Assembly (NCBI GenBank): GCA_025451145.1 | Contig: JANWKX010000062.1 | Location: 1 to 13,444 of the forward strand | Reading direction: 5' to 3' | DNA length: 13,444 nucleotides | DNA from: Vampirovibrionales bacterium | GTDB taxonomy: Bacteria; Cyanobacteriota; Vampirovibrionia; Vampirovibrionales; JAGQHJ01 | Shown here: piece after piece, positions 6,948 through 13,444 of the stretch | Layout: the number at the start of each line of letters is the position of its first letter | Numbering within the stretch: the stretch's first letter is position 1 | Notes under the pieces: model-generated | Databases searched by the model: none | What the model saw: the letters and a program-made list of their open reading frames with translations, nothing else | What the model was told of the DNA's origin: nothing | Translations under genes and position numbers: made by a program

Positions 6948-7313
6948 ATGAAACGATTCTGCCTTCTATTACTGTTGCTCGCGAGCCTGGCCCTAATGCC
7001 CCTGACTCAGGCTGAAATCACCTGGGGAAACGATGGTCCCTACGCCCAAATTGGCAATTTCATCTGGGGGCCGAATGGGAAAGTCTACATGCCTGATCAT
7101 TTCAACAACGTTAGCTGGGGCTCCAACGGGCGTTATTTTGTCAATAAATTCGGCCCGAATACGCCTAATTCACCAAATCCAAAGCCCAAATATTCCAATG
7201 GCTTTGACCCAGCAGAATATACATCCCCGATTACTTTAAAAAAGCCTCACCGCAACGTGGAAGTCGACAATACAATTGTTAAACCACCCAGCCGGATTCG
7301 ATATATTCAATAA
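6948..7313 (+). CDS. Small secreted protein with WG repeats
   Basis: A 121-residue protein with a clear Sec signal peptide: MKR, a Leu-rich core (residues 4-17) and a cleavage site after LTQA (about residue 22). The mature part carries three spaced copies of a WG-x-[ND]-G-x-Y unit (WGNDG at 26, WGPNG at 40, WGSNG at 57), then a Pro/Asn-rich linker (69-82) and a basic C-terminus. No cysteine in the mature part. Start at ATG 6948, preceded by AGGATGG (6933-6939), rather than the upstream in-frame ATG 6888, because it places the signal peptide at the N-terminus. Export to the periplasm or outside is predicted; function is not recognised. The unit resembles carbohydrate- or surface-binding repeats only in a general way. 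Confidence 0.7.
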   Translation: MKRFCLLLLLLASLALMPLTQAEITWGNDGPYAQIGNFIWGPNGKVYMPDHFNNVSWGSNGRYFVNKFGPNTPNSPNPKPKYSNGFDPAEYTSPITLKKPHRNVEVDNTIVKPPSRIRYIQ

Positions 7314-7333
7314 TCCACACTTTATTTAACCCT

Positions 7334-7362
7334 TTGACACGTCTTATCCGGCTCGCATAGAG
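7334..7362 (+). promoter_or_regulatory. Candidate promoter of an intergenic transcript
   Basis: A perfect TTGACA at 7334-7339 with CATAGA (7356-7361, 16-base spacer) as a weak -10. A transcript from here would run about 160 bases to the terminator at 7503-7531. It would include an open frame of 28 codons at 7377-7463. Confidence 0.3.
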
Positions 7363-7502
7363 ACCACACAGGATCGATGGCTGATTCCCGCCAAGCCTTC
7401 AGAATCCTCCGAATGCTGTATGCAGATTTCGCTTCAAGCACCGAATACCTTTATGTAACCTAACCCTCCTCTCTCTCCCTAATCTCTCATCGCTCAAAGA
7501 TG

Positions 7503-7531
7503 GTGCCTTGATTTTAAGGCACTTTTTTTTT
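7503..7531 (+). terminator. Strong intrinsic terminator upstream of ribD
   Basis: GTGCCTT (7503-7509) pairs with AAGGCAC (7516-7522) around a 6-base loop, followed by nine T (7523-7531). It ends the upstream unit or a short intergenic transcript, so ribD needs its own start site after 7531. Confidence 0.9.
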
Positions 7532-7559
7532 GGGAGAAGAGACTTTTGTCGGATTTTCT

Positions 7560-7572
7560 TATAATACCCCTA
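7560..7572 (+). promoter_or_regulatory. -10 element placing ribD on a leaderless transcript
   Basis: TATAAT at 7560-7565 is a perfect -10 and ends six bases before ATG 7572, so transcription would begin at or next to the start codon. No good -35 and no extended -10 TG are visible. No Shine-Dalgarno sequence precedes ATG 7572. Confidence 0.45.
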
Positions 7573-8708
7573 TGGATAGCCTTGATTTCTACATGGAACG
7601 ATGTCTGCAACTCGCCCTTTTAGGGCAGGGACACGTCCATCCAAACCCAATGGTAGGCTGTGTTGTCTTGGATACTGAAGGCAATATCGTCGGAGAAGGG
7701 TATCATGCCTATTATGGCGGGCCTCATGCTGAAGTCATGGCCTTGGACCAAGCCGGAGAGAAAGCCATGGGAGGTACCCTGCTGGTCAACCTGGAGCCTT
7801 GCAACCACACCGGGAAAACCCCGCCTTGTACCCATAAAGTCCTGAAGTCCGGCGTTCGACGGGTATTCTTTGGCATGCTGGATCCTAACCCCAAAGTTTG
7901 TGGGGCTGGCATGAACCGCCTTCTGGAAGCGGGCCTTGAAGTTTCAGACGGGTATCTGGAGGCAGAATGCCAAAAGCTCAATGAGGCCTTTTGCCATCGC
8001 ATTCAAACCCAGCAGCCTTTTGTCATCATTAAGCAGGCCATGACCCTGGATGGCAGAATTGCCACCCGAAGCGGCCAAAGCCAATGGATCTCCAATAAAC
8101 TATCTCGAAAATGGGTTCACCAGCTTCGAGCTCAAAGTGATGCCATCCTGACCACGGCCAAAACCATTCAGCAGGATAATAGTCGCCTGACCGTCCGTGA
8201 TGCCCCGCTCTTAGCCCGCCCTCCCATTCGGGTCATCCTGGATCGGAATTGTGTTTTAAACCCGGATGATTACCACATCTTTGAGGATATTCCGGAAACA
8301 GGACCGGTCTGGTTGTTTACCAAATCGGGTTTTGCCATACACCCTAACGCCCGTAAAGCCGAAGATTACGGCGCAAGGCTTTTTGAAATCCCAGAAGCTC
8401 CTCAAGGACTGAACCTGCATTCACTAATGGCTGTTTTGGGACAAGAAGGTCTCACCCAGCTTTTGGTAGAAGCAGGTGGCCATTTGGCAGGCGCTTTACT
8501 GGAATCCAAGCTGGCCAATAAGCTCTGGTTGGTCTATGGCAATCAACTCTTGCTGGATCCGGCCGCTCAACCCGGATTTCGAGGAAGCCCCGTATTTCAC
8601 CTCAAAGATGCCCTTCATGTGAATGTCAGCAATCAATTTCAATTGGAAAATAACATGCTGCTTGAAGCCTACCCGCAGTATGATATCTTGGCTGAGAGCA
8701 ATTTTTAA
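7572..8708 (+). CDS. ribD: Bifunctional riboflavin biosynthesis deaminase/reductase RibD
   Basis: Cytoplasmic enzyme catalysing the second and third steps of riboflavin synthesis: deamination of the diaminopyrimidine from GTP, then NADPH-dependent reduction of the ribosyl side chain. The 378-residue protein has an N-terminal cytidine-deaminase fold (about 1-145) with zinc ligands H52 (in HAE, E54 being the proton shuttle), C77 and C86 (PCxxxxxxxxC). The reductase domain (about 147-378) shows MTLDGRIA, the SQWIS segment, SRLTVR and the VEAGG loop. The usual G-x-GTV turn is replaced by TTAKTI, but the domain is otherwise intact. ATG 7572 matches the normal RibD N-terminus (FYMERCLQLA aligns with the YM-x-RALELA helix); the longer frame from TTG 7530 would start inside the terminator T run. 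No ribosome binding site is seen, consistent with a leaderless message. No FMN riboswitch is recognisable and the other rib genes are not in the window. Confidence 0.93.
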   Translation: MDSLDFYMERCLQLALLGQGHVHPNPMVGCVVLDTEGNIVGEGYHAYYGGPHAEVMALDQAGEKAMGGTLLVNLEPCNHTGKTPPCTHKVLKSGVRRVFFGMLDPNPKVCGAGMNRLLEAGLEVSDGYLEAECQKLNEAFCHRIQTQQPFVIIKQAMTLDGRIATRSGQSQWISNKLSRKWVHQLRAQSDAILTTAKTIQQDNSRLTVRDAPLLARPPIRVILDRNCVLNPDDYHIFEDIPETGPVWLFTKSGFAIHPNARKAEDYGARLFEIPEAPQGLNLHSLMAVLGQEGLTQLLVEAGGHLAGALLESKLANKLWLVYGNQLLLDPAAQPGFRGSPVFHLKDALHVNVSNQFQLENNMLLEAYPQYDILAESNF

Positions 8709-8755
8709 AGGGATATCGTTTTGATTCTCCATGCAACAACGATGTGACGCCGCCC

Positions 8756-9790
8756 ATGAATTTTTCCGTAGGAACCTTTGCATCACGTTTAACTTCCCAG
8801 GCAACCCGCGTTATGGGAGGCTCTATTAGCTCCAACCGGGTGACACTCCCTTTGTTGGAACTTGGTTTAGCGCTTCCTCTGGGCATTACATTTTTATATG
8901 AGCTGGGTGAAGCCAAGCGTCTGGGTCATGAACAGACCGGTAAAAACTGGCTTTATGCCCTGGGCGAAGGGGGATTAACCCAAGCCATTGTCCAAACCAC
9001 CAGAGGGGTTTACCCTATTTTAGGCCTGGGATGGATAGCCTATAATGTCGGCTTGGCAAAAAATCGTCTTGAAAAGCTAAAAGCCGGTGTCAGTACAGCC
9101 GTATCCATGGCGCTTGGGTATTTGGGGCTCTATGTGGGCATGGGGTTCAATAACACCCTTCGCTACTTTGATGCAAAACGCTTAATGGGCAGTCAAGATA
9201 GCGTTTTGTACAAGCTAATAAACCATCTTCCACCCAATGCACTGGATGCCCATCCCGATTTAAAGCAGGCTATCGACACGCTTCATACCGCCTCCCAGAA
9301 AATGACAGCGCTATTTGAAGCCTCTACCCCCTATACGGATCAAGAAATCAAGGAAACCATCGCCGCTTTTGAAGAAGCCCAAGGCAAGGTTTTAGCGAAG
9401 ATAGGTGATCTCAGTGAACGGCAGCTTTGCCGCTTACTCCCTGAAGCCAAGGGTGGTCTGGAAAAACTGGCGGCAGAACTAGAGCCTCTCCAGATTTATC
9501 AGGGGTTTCGTCAGTTGAATCCACTATTTGGCTATTTAATGGCCATCGGCTTTATTGGCATTCCCTTGGCAAAGATACTGACAGGGGCATTGGTGCCCAA
9601 GGCGCCACAAGGGGCGAAACCACCGGAAGGATTCTCAAACTTTAAACCCGTCTGGTTTAATCACGTTCCGGGATTAAAACTTCTAGAGAAGCCTTTTGGT
9701 TCTGAACTCGAATATCAAAGTAACATCACGGTCCCCAATATCCTCAGGGAATCCAATCAATGGTCCAACCCCTCTTACCGTAGCTTCTAG
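8756..9790 (+). CDS. Membrane protein of unknown function, 344 residues
   Basis: Not recognised. Predicted membrane segments at about 30-49 (LPLLELGLALPLGITFLYEL), 85-101, 112-131 and 258-280, with a charged helical domain of roughly 125 residues (132-257) between the third and fourth. The C-terminal 60 residues are Pro/Asn-rich and soluble. There is no cleavable signal peptide and no known catalytic motif. ATG 8756 is preferred to an in-frame GTG at 8744, although neither has a clear ribosome binding site. It lies 47 bases after ribD and may depend on the same transcript. The stop codon TAG 9788-9790 overlaps the stop of the convergent gene. Confidence 0.7.
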   Translation: MNFSVGTFASRLTSQATRVMGGSISSNRVTLPLLELGLALPLGITFLYELGEAKRLGHEQTGKNWLYALGEGGLTQAIVQTTRGVYPILGLGWIAYNVGLAKNRLEKLKAGVSTAVSMALGYLGLYVGMGFNNTLRYFDAKRLMGSQDSVLYKLINHLPPNALDAHPDLKQAIDTLHTASQKMTALFEASTPYTDQEIKETIAAFEEAQGKVLAKIGDLSERQLCRLLPEAKGGLEKLAAELEPLQIYQGFRQLNPLFGYLMAIGFIGIPLAKILTGALVPKAPQGAKPPEGFSNFKPVWFNHVPGLKLLEKPFGSELEYQSNITVPNILRESNQWSNPSYRSF

Positions 9791-10440
9791 GCGGATTCGT
9801 GAAAAAAACCGCCGCCGCAGACAGACTCTAGAATTTTCAGCAAAAATTGTTGAACCGCCTCAGCCTGATGAAAATACAGTTCATCCTTCTGATGACGAAA
9901 CGTCATAACGGCTGGTTGAGTGGGCGAGGCTGGCACATACAATGAGGCAAACTCATCATCCAGGGCTTCCGGGTAATCTTGAGCTTGCATAAAGTTGGGA
10001 TTGTTCTGATAATCTCCCAAAAAGGCGACAATCCGCCCTGAAAACATCGGATCACGTCCTGAACGGTTTAAAGCCATCGGCATGGTATTGCCCCGAGTCG
10101 TAAAGCTGATGGTATGCCAGAGCAAATAGAGAATCCCAACGGAACGATCGGCGTCGACCCTGGCATAAACGCTTCCAATGGGAACCTGGCGCTTTAAAAA
10201 TGATTGCTGAAAGCTCACCACGGTTTCTTCCAACTGGATTAAAAGCTCCTGAAACATTTCAGAAGTCCGTTTTTGCGCAGCCTCATGCTCTTTGAGCTGA
10301 TAAAACATATGGGAAGCCATAAAATCGATATGTTTACGCATCCCCATTCCCACATGGTCACGTGAAGCGGGTTGCGTTTCAAGAGGGTGATGTGTCTGTT
10401 CAGAGGATACGCTGAGATAACGCTCTATATCCGGGGTCAC
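9787..10440 (-). CDS. Hypothetical protein, 217 residues
   Basis: Not recognised. GTG start at 10440 is supported by GGAG on the minus strand (complement of 10450-10453) nine bases upstream. The N-terminal 30 residues look disordered. Residues 35-84 form a long amphipathic helix rich in Glu, Gln and Leu (a likely coiled coil), followed by an alpha/beta-like region (86-145) with a hydrophobic strand VGILYLLWHTI and an N-R-S-G-R-D motif. The C-terminus is helical and ends in CGGGFFHESA. No signal peptide or membrane segment. Convergent with the membrane protein gene and sharing its CTAG stop; no bidirectional terminator between them. The gene follows the UDP-glucose dehydrogenase homologue on the same strand with a 134-base gap. 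Confidence 0.65.
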   Translation of the reverse strand: MTPDIERYLSVSSEQTHHPLETQPASRDHVGMGMRKHIDFMASHMFYQLKEHEAAQKRTSEMFQELLIQLEETVVSFQQSFLKRQVPIGSVYARVDADRSVGILYLLWHTISFTTRGNTMPMALNRSGRDPMFSGRIVAFLGDYQNNPNFMQAQDYPEALDDEFASLYVPASPTQPAVMTFRHQKDELYFHQAEAVQQFLLKILESVCGGGFFHESA

Positions 10441-10482
10441 ACTCTAACACTCCATCCTTATAACCCTAAGCGTCTTTTCTCC

Positions 10483-10511
10483 ATTGTAGGGATCAACCGG
10501 ATAAAGCGCAA
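10483..10511 (-). promoter_or_regulatory. Weak candidate promoter for the minus-strand hypothetical gene
   Basis: On the minus strand TACAAT (complement of 10483-10488) is preceded by TTGCGC (complement of 10506-10511) at 17 bases. A perfect 8-base inverted repeat, ATAACCCT (10460-10467) and AGGGTTAT (10511-10518), flanks it, with one half touching the -35. Confidence 0.3.
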
Positions 10512-10574
10512 GGGTTATCGTCAAGCCCATAGGGTATGGGGAGCCATGGAAATCTCTTCTCAAGCAAGTTCCCC

Positions 10575-11945
10575 TCAAGAGGAAACTTTTTCCAAAGTCT
10601 TTGCTTTTCCTTTTGCGGATTTAACGCTTTCGACAATTTCCGGCTCGATTGGTACCCGCCCAATACTGAGGTAGTTAAATCCCAGATGGGCCATACGTTC
10701 AGGATGATAAAGATTTCGACCATCCACGATCAGGCGGCAAGGCGTTTCTGTTTTAAGCAGATTGAAGTTAATTCGCTTAAACTCATCCCATTCCGTGAGT
10801 ATCAAAATCGCATCAGCGTCTTTTGCCGCATCATAAGGATTAGAGGCATACTCAATTTGAGGCAGTATGTTTTTAGTGGCCTCTATGGCCAGGGGATCAT
10901 ACGCTTTTACTTTGGCCCCCCTGTTAAGCAGGCTTCTGATGACAGTTAAACTGGGCGCGTCTCTCATATCATTGGTATCTGGGCGATAAGCCAGCCCCCA
11001 GATACATAACGTTTTATGCTCCAACATGCCACCCAGGGCCTGTTCCACCTTTTCGATAAAGAATAATCGCTGGTAGCGGTTAATGGTTTCAACGGACTTG
11101 AGTAAATCCAGGTTAATGCTGTATTCATCGGCAATCGACACCAGAGAGGCAATATCCTTAGGAAAGAAAATGCCCCCGTACCCTAAACCCGCATTCAGGT
11201 ATTCCGAGGTAATCCGTTTATCAAGACCGATCCCCTTGGCCACTTTCATCACATCCGCACCGGTTTTTTCACAGATTTGGGCAATGGAATTAATGAATGA
11301 AATTTTCATGGCCAGAAATGCATTTGAAGCATGCTTAATGAGTTCAGCGCTATTGACATCCGTGATTAAAATGGGTGAGTTCAGAGGCTGATAAATCTGA
11401 ACCAGCAGATCAATGGCCCTTTGGCTGTTACCACCAATGACAATTCTGTCGGGCCTCATAAAATCGTTGACGGCATTGCCTTCCCGTAAAAACTGAGGCA
11501 CCGCCGCCACATCAAACTCAACATTGGAATGGACGCCGTCACTGAGTTTTTGCTCAAGCCATTCGCCGGTTCGGATAGGCAAAGTGCTTTTTTCAACAAT
11601 TAAGGTATAGCCGGTCATAGCGGCTGAAATATCATGAATGGCTTTTTCAAGAAGCTTCATATCCGGTTTGCCATTGGGTAACGGTGGCGTACCAATACAA
11701 AGAAAGACCACTTCAGCATCCTTAACAATGGCCTGAGTATCATTAAAGAACTTTAAACGACCCTCTTCCAGGTTCGTTCTCAGGAGGGGTTCCAATTGGG
11801 CTTCAAAAAAGGGAAGCTCCCCACGATTCAGCGTTGCGATTCGTTTTTCATCCACATCGGAACATGCCACCTGATGCCCCAATTCGGCCAAGCAGGTTCC
11901 GGTAACCGTTCCCACATAGCCTGCGCCAATAACTGCAATTTTCAT
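10575..11945 (-). CDS. UDP-glucose 6-dehydrogenase homologue with altered catalytic site
   Basis: Family enzymes oxidise UDP-glucose twice with NAD+ to UDP-glucuronate, a precursor of capsules and glycans. The protein (456 residues) is full length: Rossmann motif GAGYVG (7-12), KST at 119-121, NAD/central helix with K204 and N208, the UDP-sugar loop, and C-terminal domain motifs WGLAYRP (316-322), DMRDAP and DGRN (408-411). However, the nucleophile motif GGSCFPKD reads GGIFFPKD, with F260 in place of Cys (codon TTC, complement of 11166-11168). The conserved Glu of NPEFLREG is Q151 (VPQFLREG). Both are single-base changes from typical codons. The frame is intact, so this is not an obvious pseudogene, but normal four-electron oxidation is doubtful. 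Start ATG 11945 follows AAGGAG (complement of 11956-11961). A 26-residue Lys/Ser-rich tail extends past the usual end. Other nucleotide-sugar dehydrogenases share the fold. Confidence 0.88.
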   Translation of the reverse strand: MKIAVIGAGYVGTVTGTCLAELGHQVACSDVDEKRIATLNRGELPFFEAQLEPLLRTNLEEGRLKFFNDTQAIVKDAEVVFLCIGTPPLPNGKPDMKLLEKAIHDISAAMTGYTLIVEKSTLPIRTGEWLEQKLSDGVHSNVEFDVAAVPQFLREGNAVNDFMRPDRIVIGGNSQRAIDLLVQIYQPLNSPILITDVNSAELIKHASNAFLAMKISFINSIAQICEKTGADVMKVAKGIGLDKRITSEYLNAGLGYGGIFFPKDIASLVSIADEYSINLDLLKSVETINRYQRLFFIEKVEQALGGMLEHKTLCIWGLAYRPDTNDMRDAPSLTVIRSLLNRGAKVKAYDPLAIEATKNILPQIEYASNPYDAAKDADAILILTEWDEFKRINFNLLKTETPCRLIVDGRNLYHPERMAHLGFNYLSIGRVPIEPEIVESVKSAKGKAKTLEKVSS

Positions 11946-11971
11946 CGTACCTTATCTCCTTAAAACGTAAC

Positions 11972-11998
11972 CCGTCGATTGAAACGCTCTATTGACGG
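11972..11998. promoter_or_regulatory. Inverted repeat upstream of the UDP-glucose dehydrogenase homologue
   Basis: CCGTCGAT (11972-11979) can pair with ATTGACGG (11991-11998), eight pairs with one G-U, loop 11 bases. It starts 27 bases before the gene's ATG on the minus strand, so it could be a 5' hairpin in its message or an operator. Confidence 0.35.
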
Positions 11999-12381
11999 AT
12001 AAAGCCACTGATGCTGCATTGAAGCCAGGAAAAGACAAGACCGTTAAACTTTCATTGGAGGAAGCGTCTGTCTCAAAATCAGGCCAGACTTCAAAAACAA
12101 CTGACCAAAGTGGTTTATACACAATCTTACACACAGCAATAACCAAAGGGAAGAGGATACCTCTGCATCAAATGGTGGAGGTTTTATGGAAAATCATCAA
12201 GATTCATAAGCATCCTTCGATACCCTTCACATCAGGTTGGAAAGTATCCAATTTGAATTCAGGAAAAACAAGTTCAATTCACAAGGGAAATAGAGAACCT
12301 GTTTTACAAATTAAATAACCCGCCCATGCATTAACTGCATTTACAAGGATGTAACCGGCACGTTAAGGAGAACACGCAACA
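11999..12381. other. Divergent spacer before flagellin
   Basis: The spacer between the minus-strand dehydrogenase and plus-strand flagellin totals 436 bases. It contains an open frame of 108 codons (11992-12318) whose only upstream start is a TTG inside the inverted repeat and without a ribosome binding site; its lysine/serine-rich product resembles nothing I know, so I do not call it a gene. No sigma28 or sigma54 motif is convincing. ATGCA and TGCAT (12326-12330, 12336-12340) form a small inverted repeat about 40 bases before flagellin. AAGGAG at 12365-12370 is the flagellin ribosome binding site. Confidence 0.4.
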
Positions 12382-13254
12382 ATGGCAATTGGCGTTATTA
12401 ATACAAACGTTGCTTCACTGATTGCACAGCGCAACCTGCAAATTAGTAGCGATGCCTATACCGCATCCATGGAGAAGATATCTTCCGGATATCGGATCAA
12501 CAAAGCCGAAGATGATCCGGCAGGATTAACCATTGCTGAAACGCTGCAAGGACAGATTTTAAATATCAATACAGCATTGCAAAATGTCCAAGATGGGAAC
12601 AGTACTTTGCAAATTGCAGATGGCACATTAAGCGTAGTCACCGATAACCTGCAAAGAATTCGTGAATTGACGGTTCAGGCTGCCAATGATACCAACTCCA
12701 GCGCGCAGCGACTTGCCATTGAAAATGAAATTCAAAGCCGATTAAACGATAATCAACGGATCGTTCAAGCCGCCACATTTAATGGTGTGAATCTGTTGAC
12801 CGGATCGGCCAAGGGAACCCTGTTACAAGTCGGGCCGAATGCCAGTACCTCCATGAATACCATTAATATCGGTAGCGCATTGGGTACAGCAACAGCAACG
12901 GCAATGGGCTTGTTAGGCGCAACAACCTCGACCCACTGGAATACCGTTGGTAGTATTGACTTTACCAATGGCGATAAGGCCAGGGCCTTTCTCAACGATA
13001 TCGATCGTGCTCTGAGTGCCGTATCACAAAGGCGTTCCTTGATAGGCGCCTTACAAAACCAGTTGGGTAGCGCCACGAAAAACCTGCAAATGAATAGCGA
13101 AAACTTTTCCGCTTCCGAATCCCGAATCAGGGACGTCAATATTGCTTCAGAGACCTCCAATTTAACGAAAAATCAAATCCTAGAGGAAGCCTCTGTGAGC
13201 ATTTTAAGTCAGGCCAATCAAGCGCCTCAAATGGTGCTGAAGTTATTAGGTTAA
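12382..13254 (+). CDS. Flagellin, short form
   Basis: Structural subunit of the flagellar filament, secreted unfolded through the flagellar type III apparatus. The N-terminal D0/D1 region is typical (INTNVASLIAQRNL, then SSGYRINKAEDDPAG at about 34-48, and LTVQAANDT near 94), as is the C-terminal half (SRIRDVNIASETSN, then ASVSILSQANQAPQ to the end). Between them only about 55 variable residues (140-195, rich in Thr, Ala and Ser) separate D1 halves, so D2/D3 are absent; 290 residues is at the short end of the family. AAGGAG lies 11 bases before ATG 12382. No signal peptide, as expected. It is the only flagellar gene visible; chaperone, cap and hook genes are not in the window. fliC/hag assignment depends on how many flagellin copies exist. 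Confidence 0.95.
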   Translation: MAIGVINTNVASLIAQRNLQISSDAYTASMEKISSGYRINKAEDDPAGLTIAETLQGQILNINTALQNVQDGNSTLQIADGTLSVVTDNLQRIRELTVQAANDTNSSAQRLAIENEIQSRLNDNQRIVQAATFNGVNLLTGSAKGTLLQVGPNASTSMNTINIGSALGTATATAMGLLGATTSTHWNTVGSIDFTNGDKARAFLNDIDRALSAVSQRRSLIGALQNQLGSATKNLQMNSENFSASESRIRDVNIASETSNLTKNQILEEASVSILSQANQAPQMVLKLLG

Positions 13255-13274
13255 ATGAACCAGGAGGAATCATA

Positions 13275-13304
13275 ATGCGATATCTATCTAATCAATTGTT
13301 CTAA
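13275..13304 (+). CDS. Nine-codon open frame with strong ribosome binding site
   Basis: ATG 13275 to TAA 13302-13304 encodes MRYLSNQLF. AGGAGG at 13262-13267 lies seven bases upstream, one of the best ribosome binding sites in the window. It begins 21 bases after the flagellin stop. It may be a translated leader, a regulatory micro-ORF, or the remnant of a lost gene; chance cannot be excluded for so short a frame. Confidence 0.35.
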   Translation: MRYLSNQLF

Positions 13305-13361
13305 GCGTTGGGGGAATGTGCCTCATATGACCCTGGTTCTTAAAAAACCTTGAGCCAGCGT

Positions 13362-13393
13362 CATGCGAGGGTTTAACTCAAACCATTCGCATG
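13362..13393. other. Hairpin downstream of flagellin
   Basis: CATGCGA (13362-13368) pairs with TCGCATG (13387-13393), continued inside by GGTTT (13370-13374) with AAACC (13380-13384) after a G-U pair and one bulged A. The loop is five bases. No T run follows, so it is not a normal intrinsic terminator; it could be a message-end structure or a protein-binding palindrome. Confidence 0.4.
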
Positions 13394-13444
13394 GTTAACA
13401 GAACAATCAAATCTTCGGGTGAGGTTGTCTGATAATAGGCTCCA

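Noticed and set aside
7334..7362. Vector contamination suggested by resemblance to the lac promoter (CCGGCTCG stretch)
   Set aside because: Only a short stretch matches, the spacer length and -10 differ, and the surrounding sequence is continuous with the chromosome-like context.
7340..7530. FMN riboswitch upstream of ribD
   Set aside because: None of the conserved RFN-element segments (such as the GATTCCGG-type and CCGGATGG-type blocks) is present, although a terminator is.
10563..10585. Terminator of the UDP-glucose dehydrogenase homologue on the minus strand
   Set aside because: A six-pair hairpin overlaps the stop codon, but the following bases have no T run, and the stem includes a bulge.
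10575..11945. Calling the UDP-glucose dehydrogenase homologue a pseudogene
   Set aside because: The frame is intact at family length with a good ribosome binding site and conserved motifs elsewhere, so loss of catalytic residues alone is not enough.
11992..12318. 108-codon gene in the flagellin upstream spacer
   Set aside because: Only a TTG start lying inside an inverted repeat, no ribosome binding site, low-complexity Lys/Ser-rich product with no familiar features.

Overview
The window carries about fourteen protein genes of a free-living or predatory flagellated bacterium of moderate GC. Most starts have good Shine-Dalgarno sequences, and sigma70-type promoters and U-tract terminators are recognisable. 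No ribosomal RNA, tRNA, CRISPR array, transposase or phage gene is visible. Lineage cannot be fixed from this stretch. The mix of a short flagellin, unknown membrane proteins and housekeeping enzymes would fit a non-photosynthetic relative of cyanobacteria (Vampirovibrionia/Melainabacteria), but this is a low-confidence impression.

Region 1-3271: the 3' end of a dGTPase gene, then a 285-base spacer holding a degenerate repeat-like stretch and a very good promoter (TTTACA, 17 bases, TATAAT). This is followed by an M20 zinc peptidase and a tandem-rhodanese 3-mercaptopyruvate sulfurtransferase, both on the plus strand.

Region 3272-7531: an unrecognised 155-residue protein, then a 356-base spacer that is the most interesting part of the window. 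It encodes a cysteine-rich leader peptide (four Cys codons in a row, later two more) followed by mutually exclusive RNA hairpins ending in an intrinsic terminator, just ahead of an LmbE/PIG-L-type deacetylase. This is the layout of a cysteine-responsive attenuator. LmbE-type deacetylases include the enzymes that make the glucosamine acceptors for cysteine in bacillithiol and mycothiol, and a cysteine-linked sulfurtransferase lies just upstream, so a low-molecular-weight thiol or cysteine homeostasis module is a reasonable hypothesis. Downstream come a DUF2267 protein, a PrpE-like metallophosphatase, a DUF2795-like small protein and a small secreted protein with WG repeats, then a strong terminator.

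Region 7532-10440: ribD (bifunctional riboflavin deaminase/reductase), which appears to start on a leaderless transcript, then a four-segment membrane protein of unknown function. This converges on a minus-strand gene of unknown function, and the two genes share the tetranucleotide CTAG as stop codons.

Region 10441-13444: a minus-strand UDP-glucose 6-dehydrogenase homologue in which two catalytic residues (the Cys nucleophile and a conserved Glu) are replaced, a 436-base spacer, and a divergent plus-strand flagellin gene lacking the outer variable domains. A nine-codon open frame with an excellent ribosome binding site follows flagellin, and the window ends in non-coding sequence with a hairpin.
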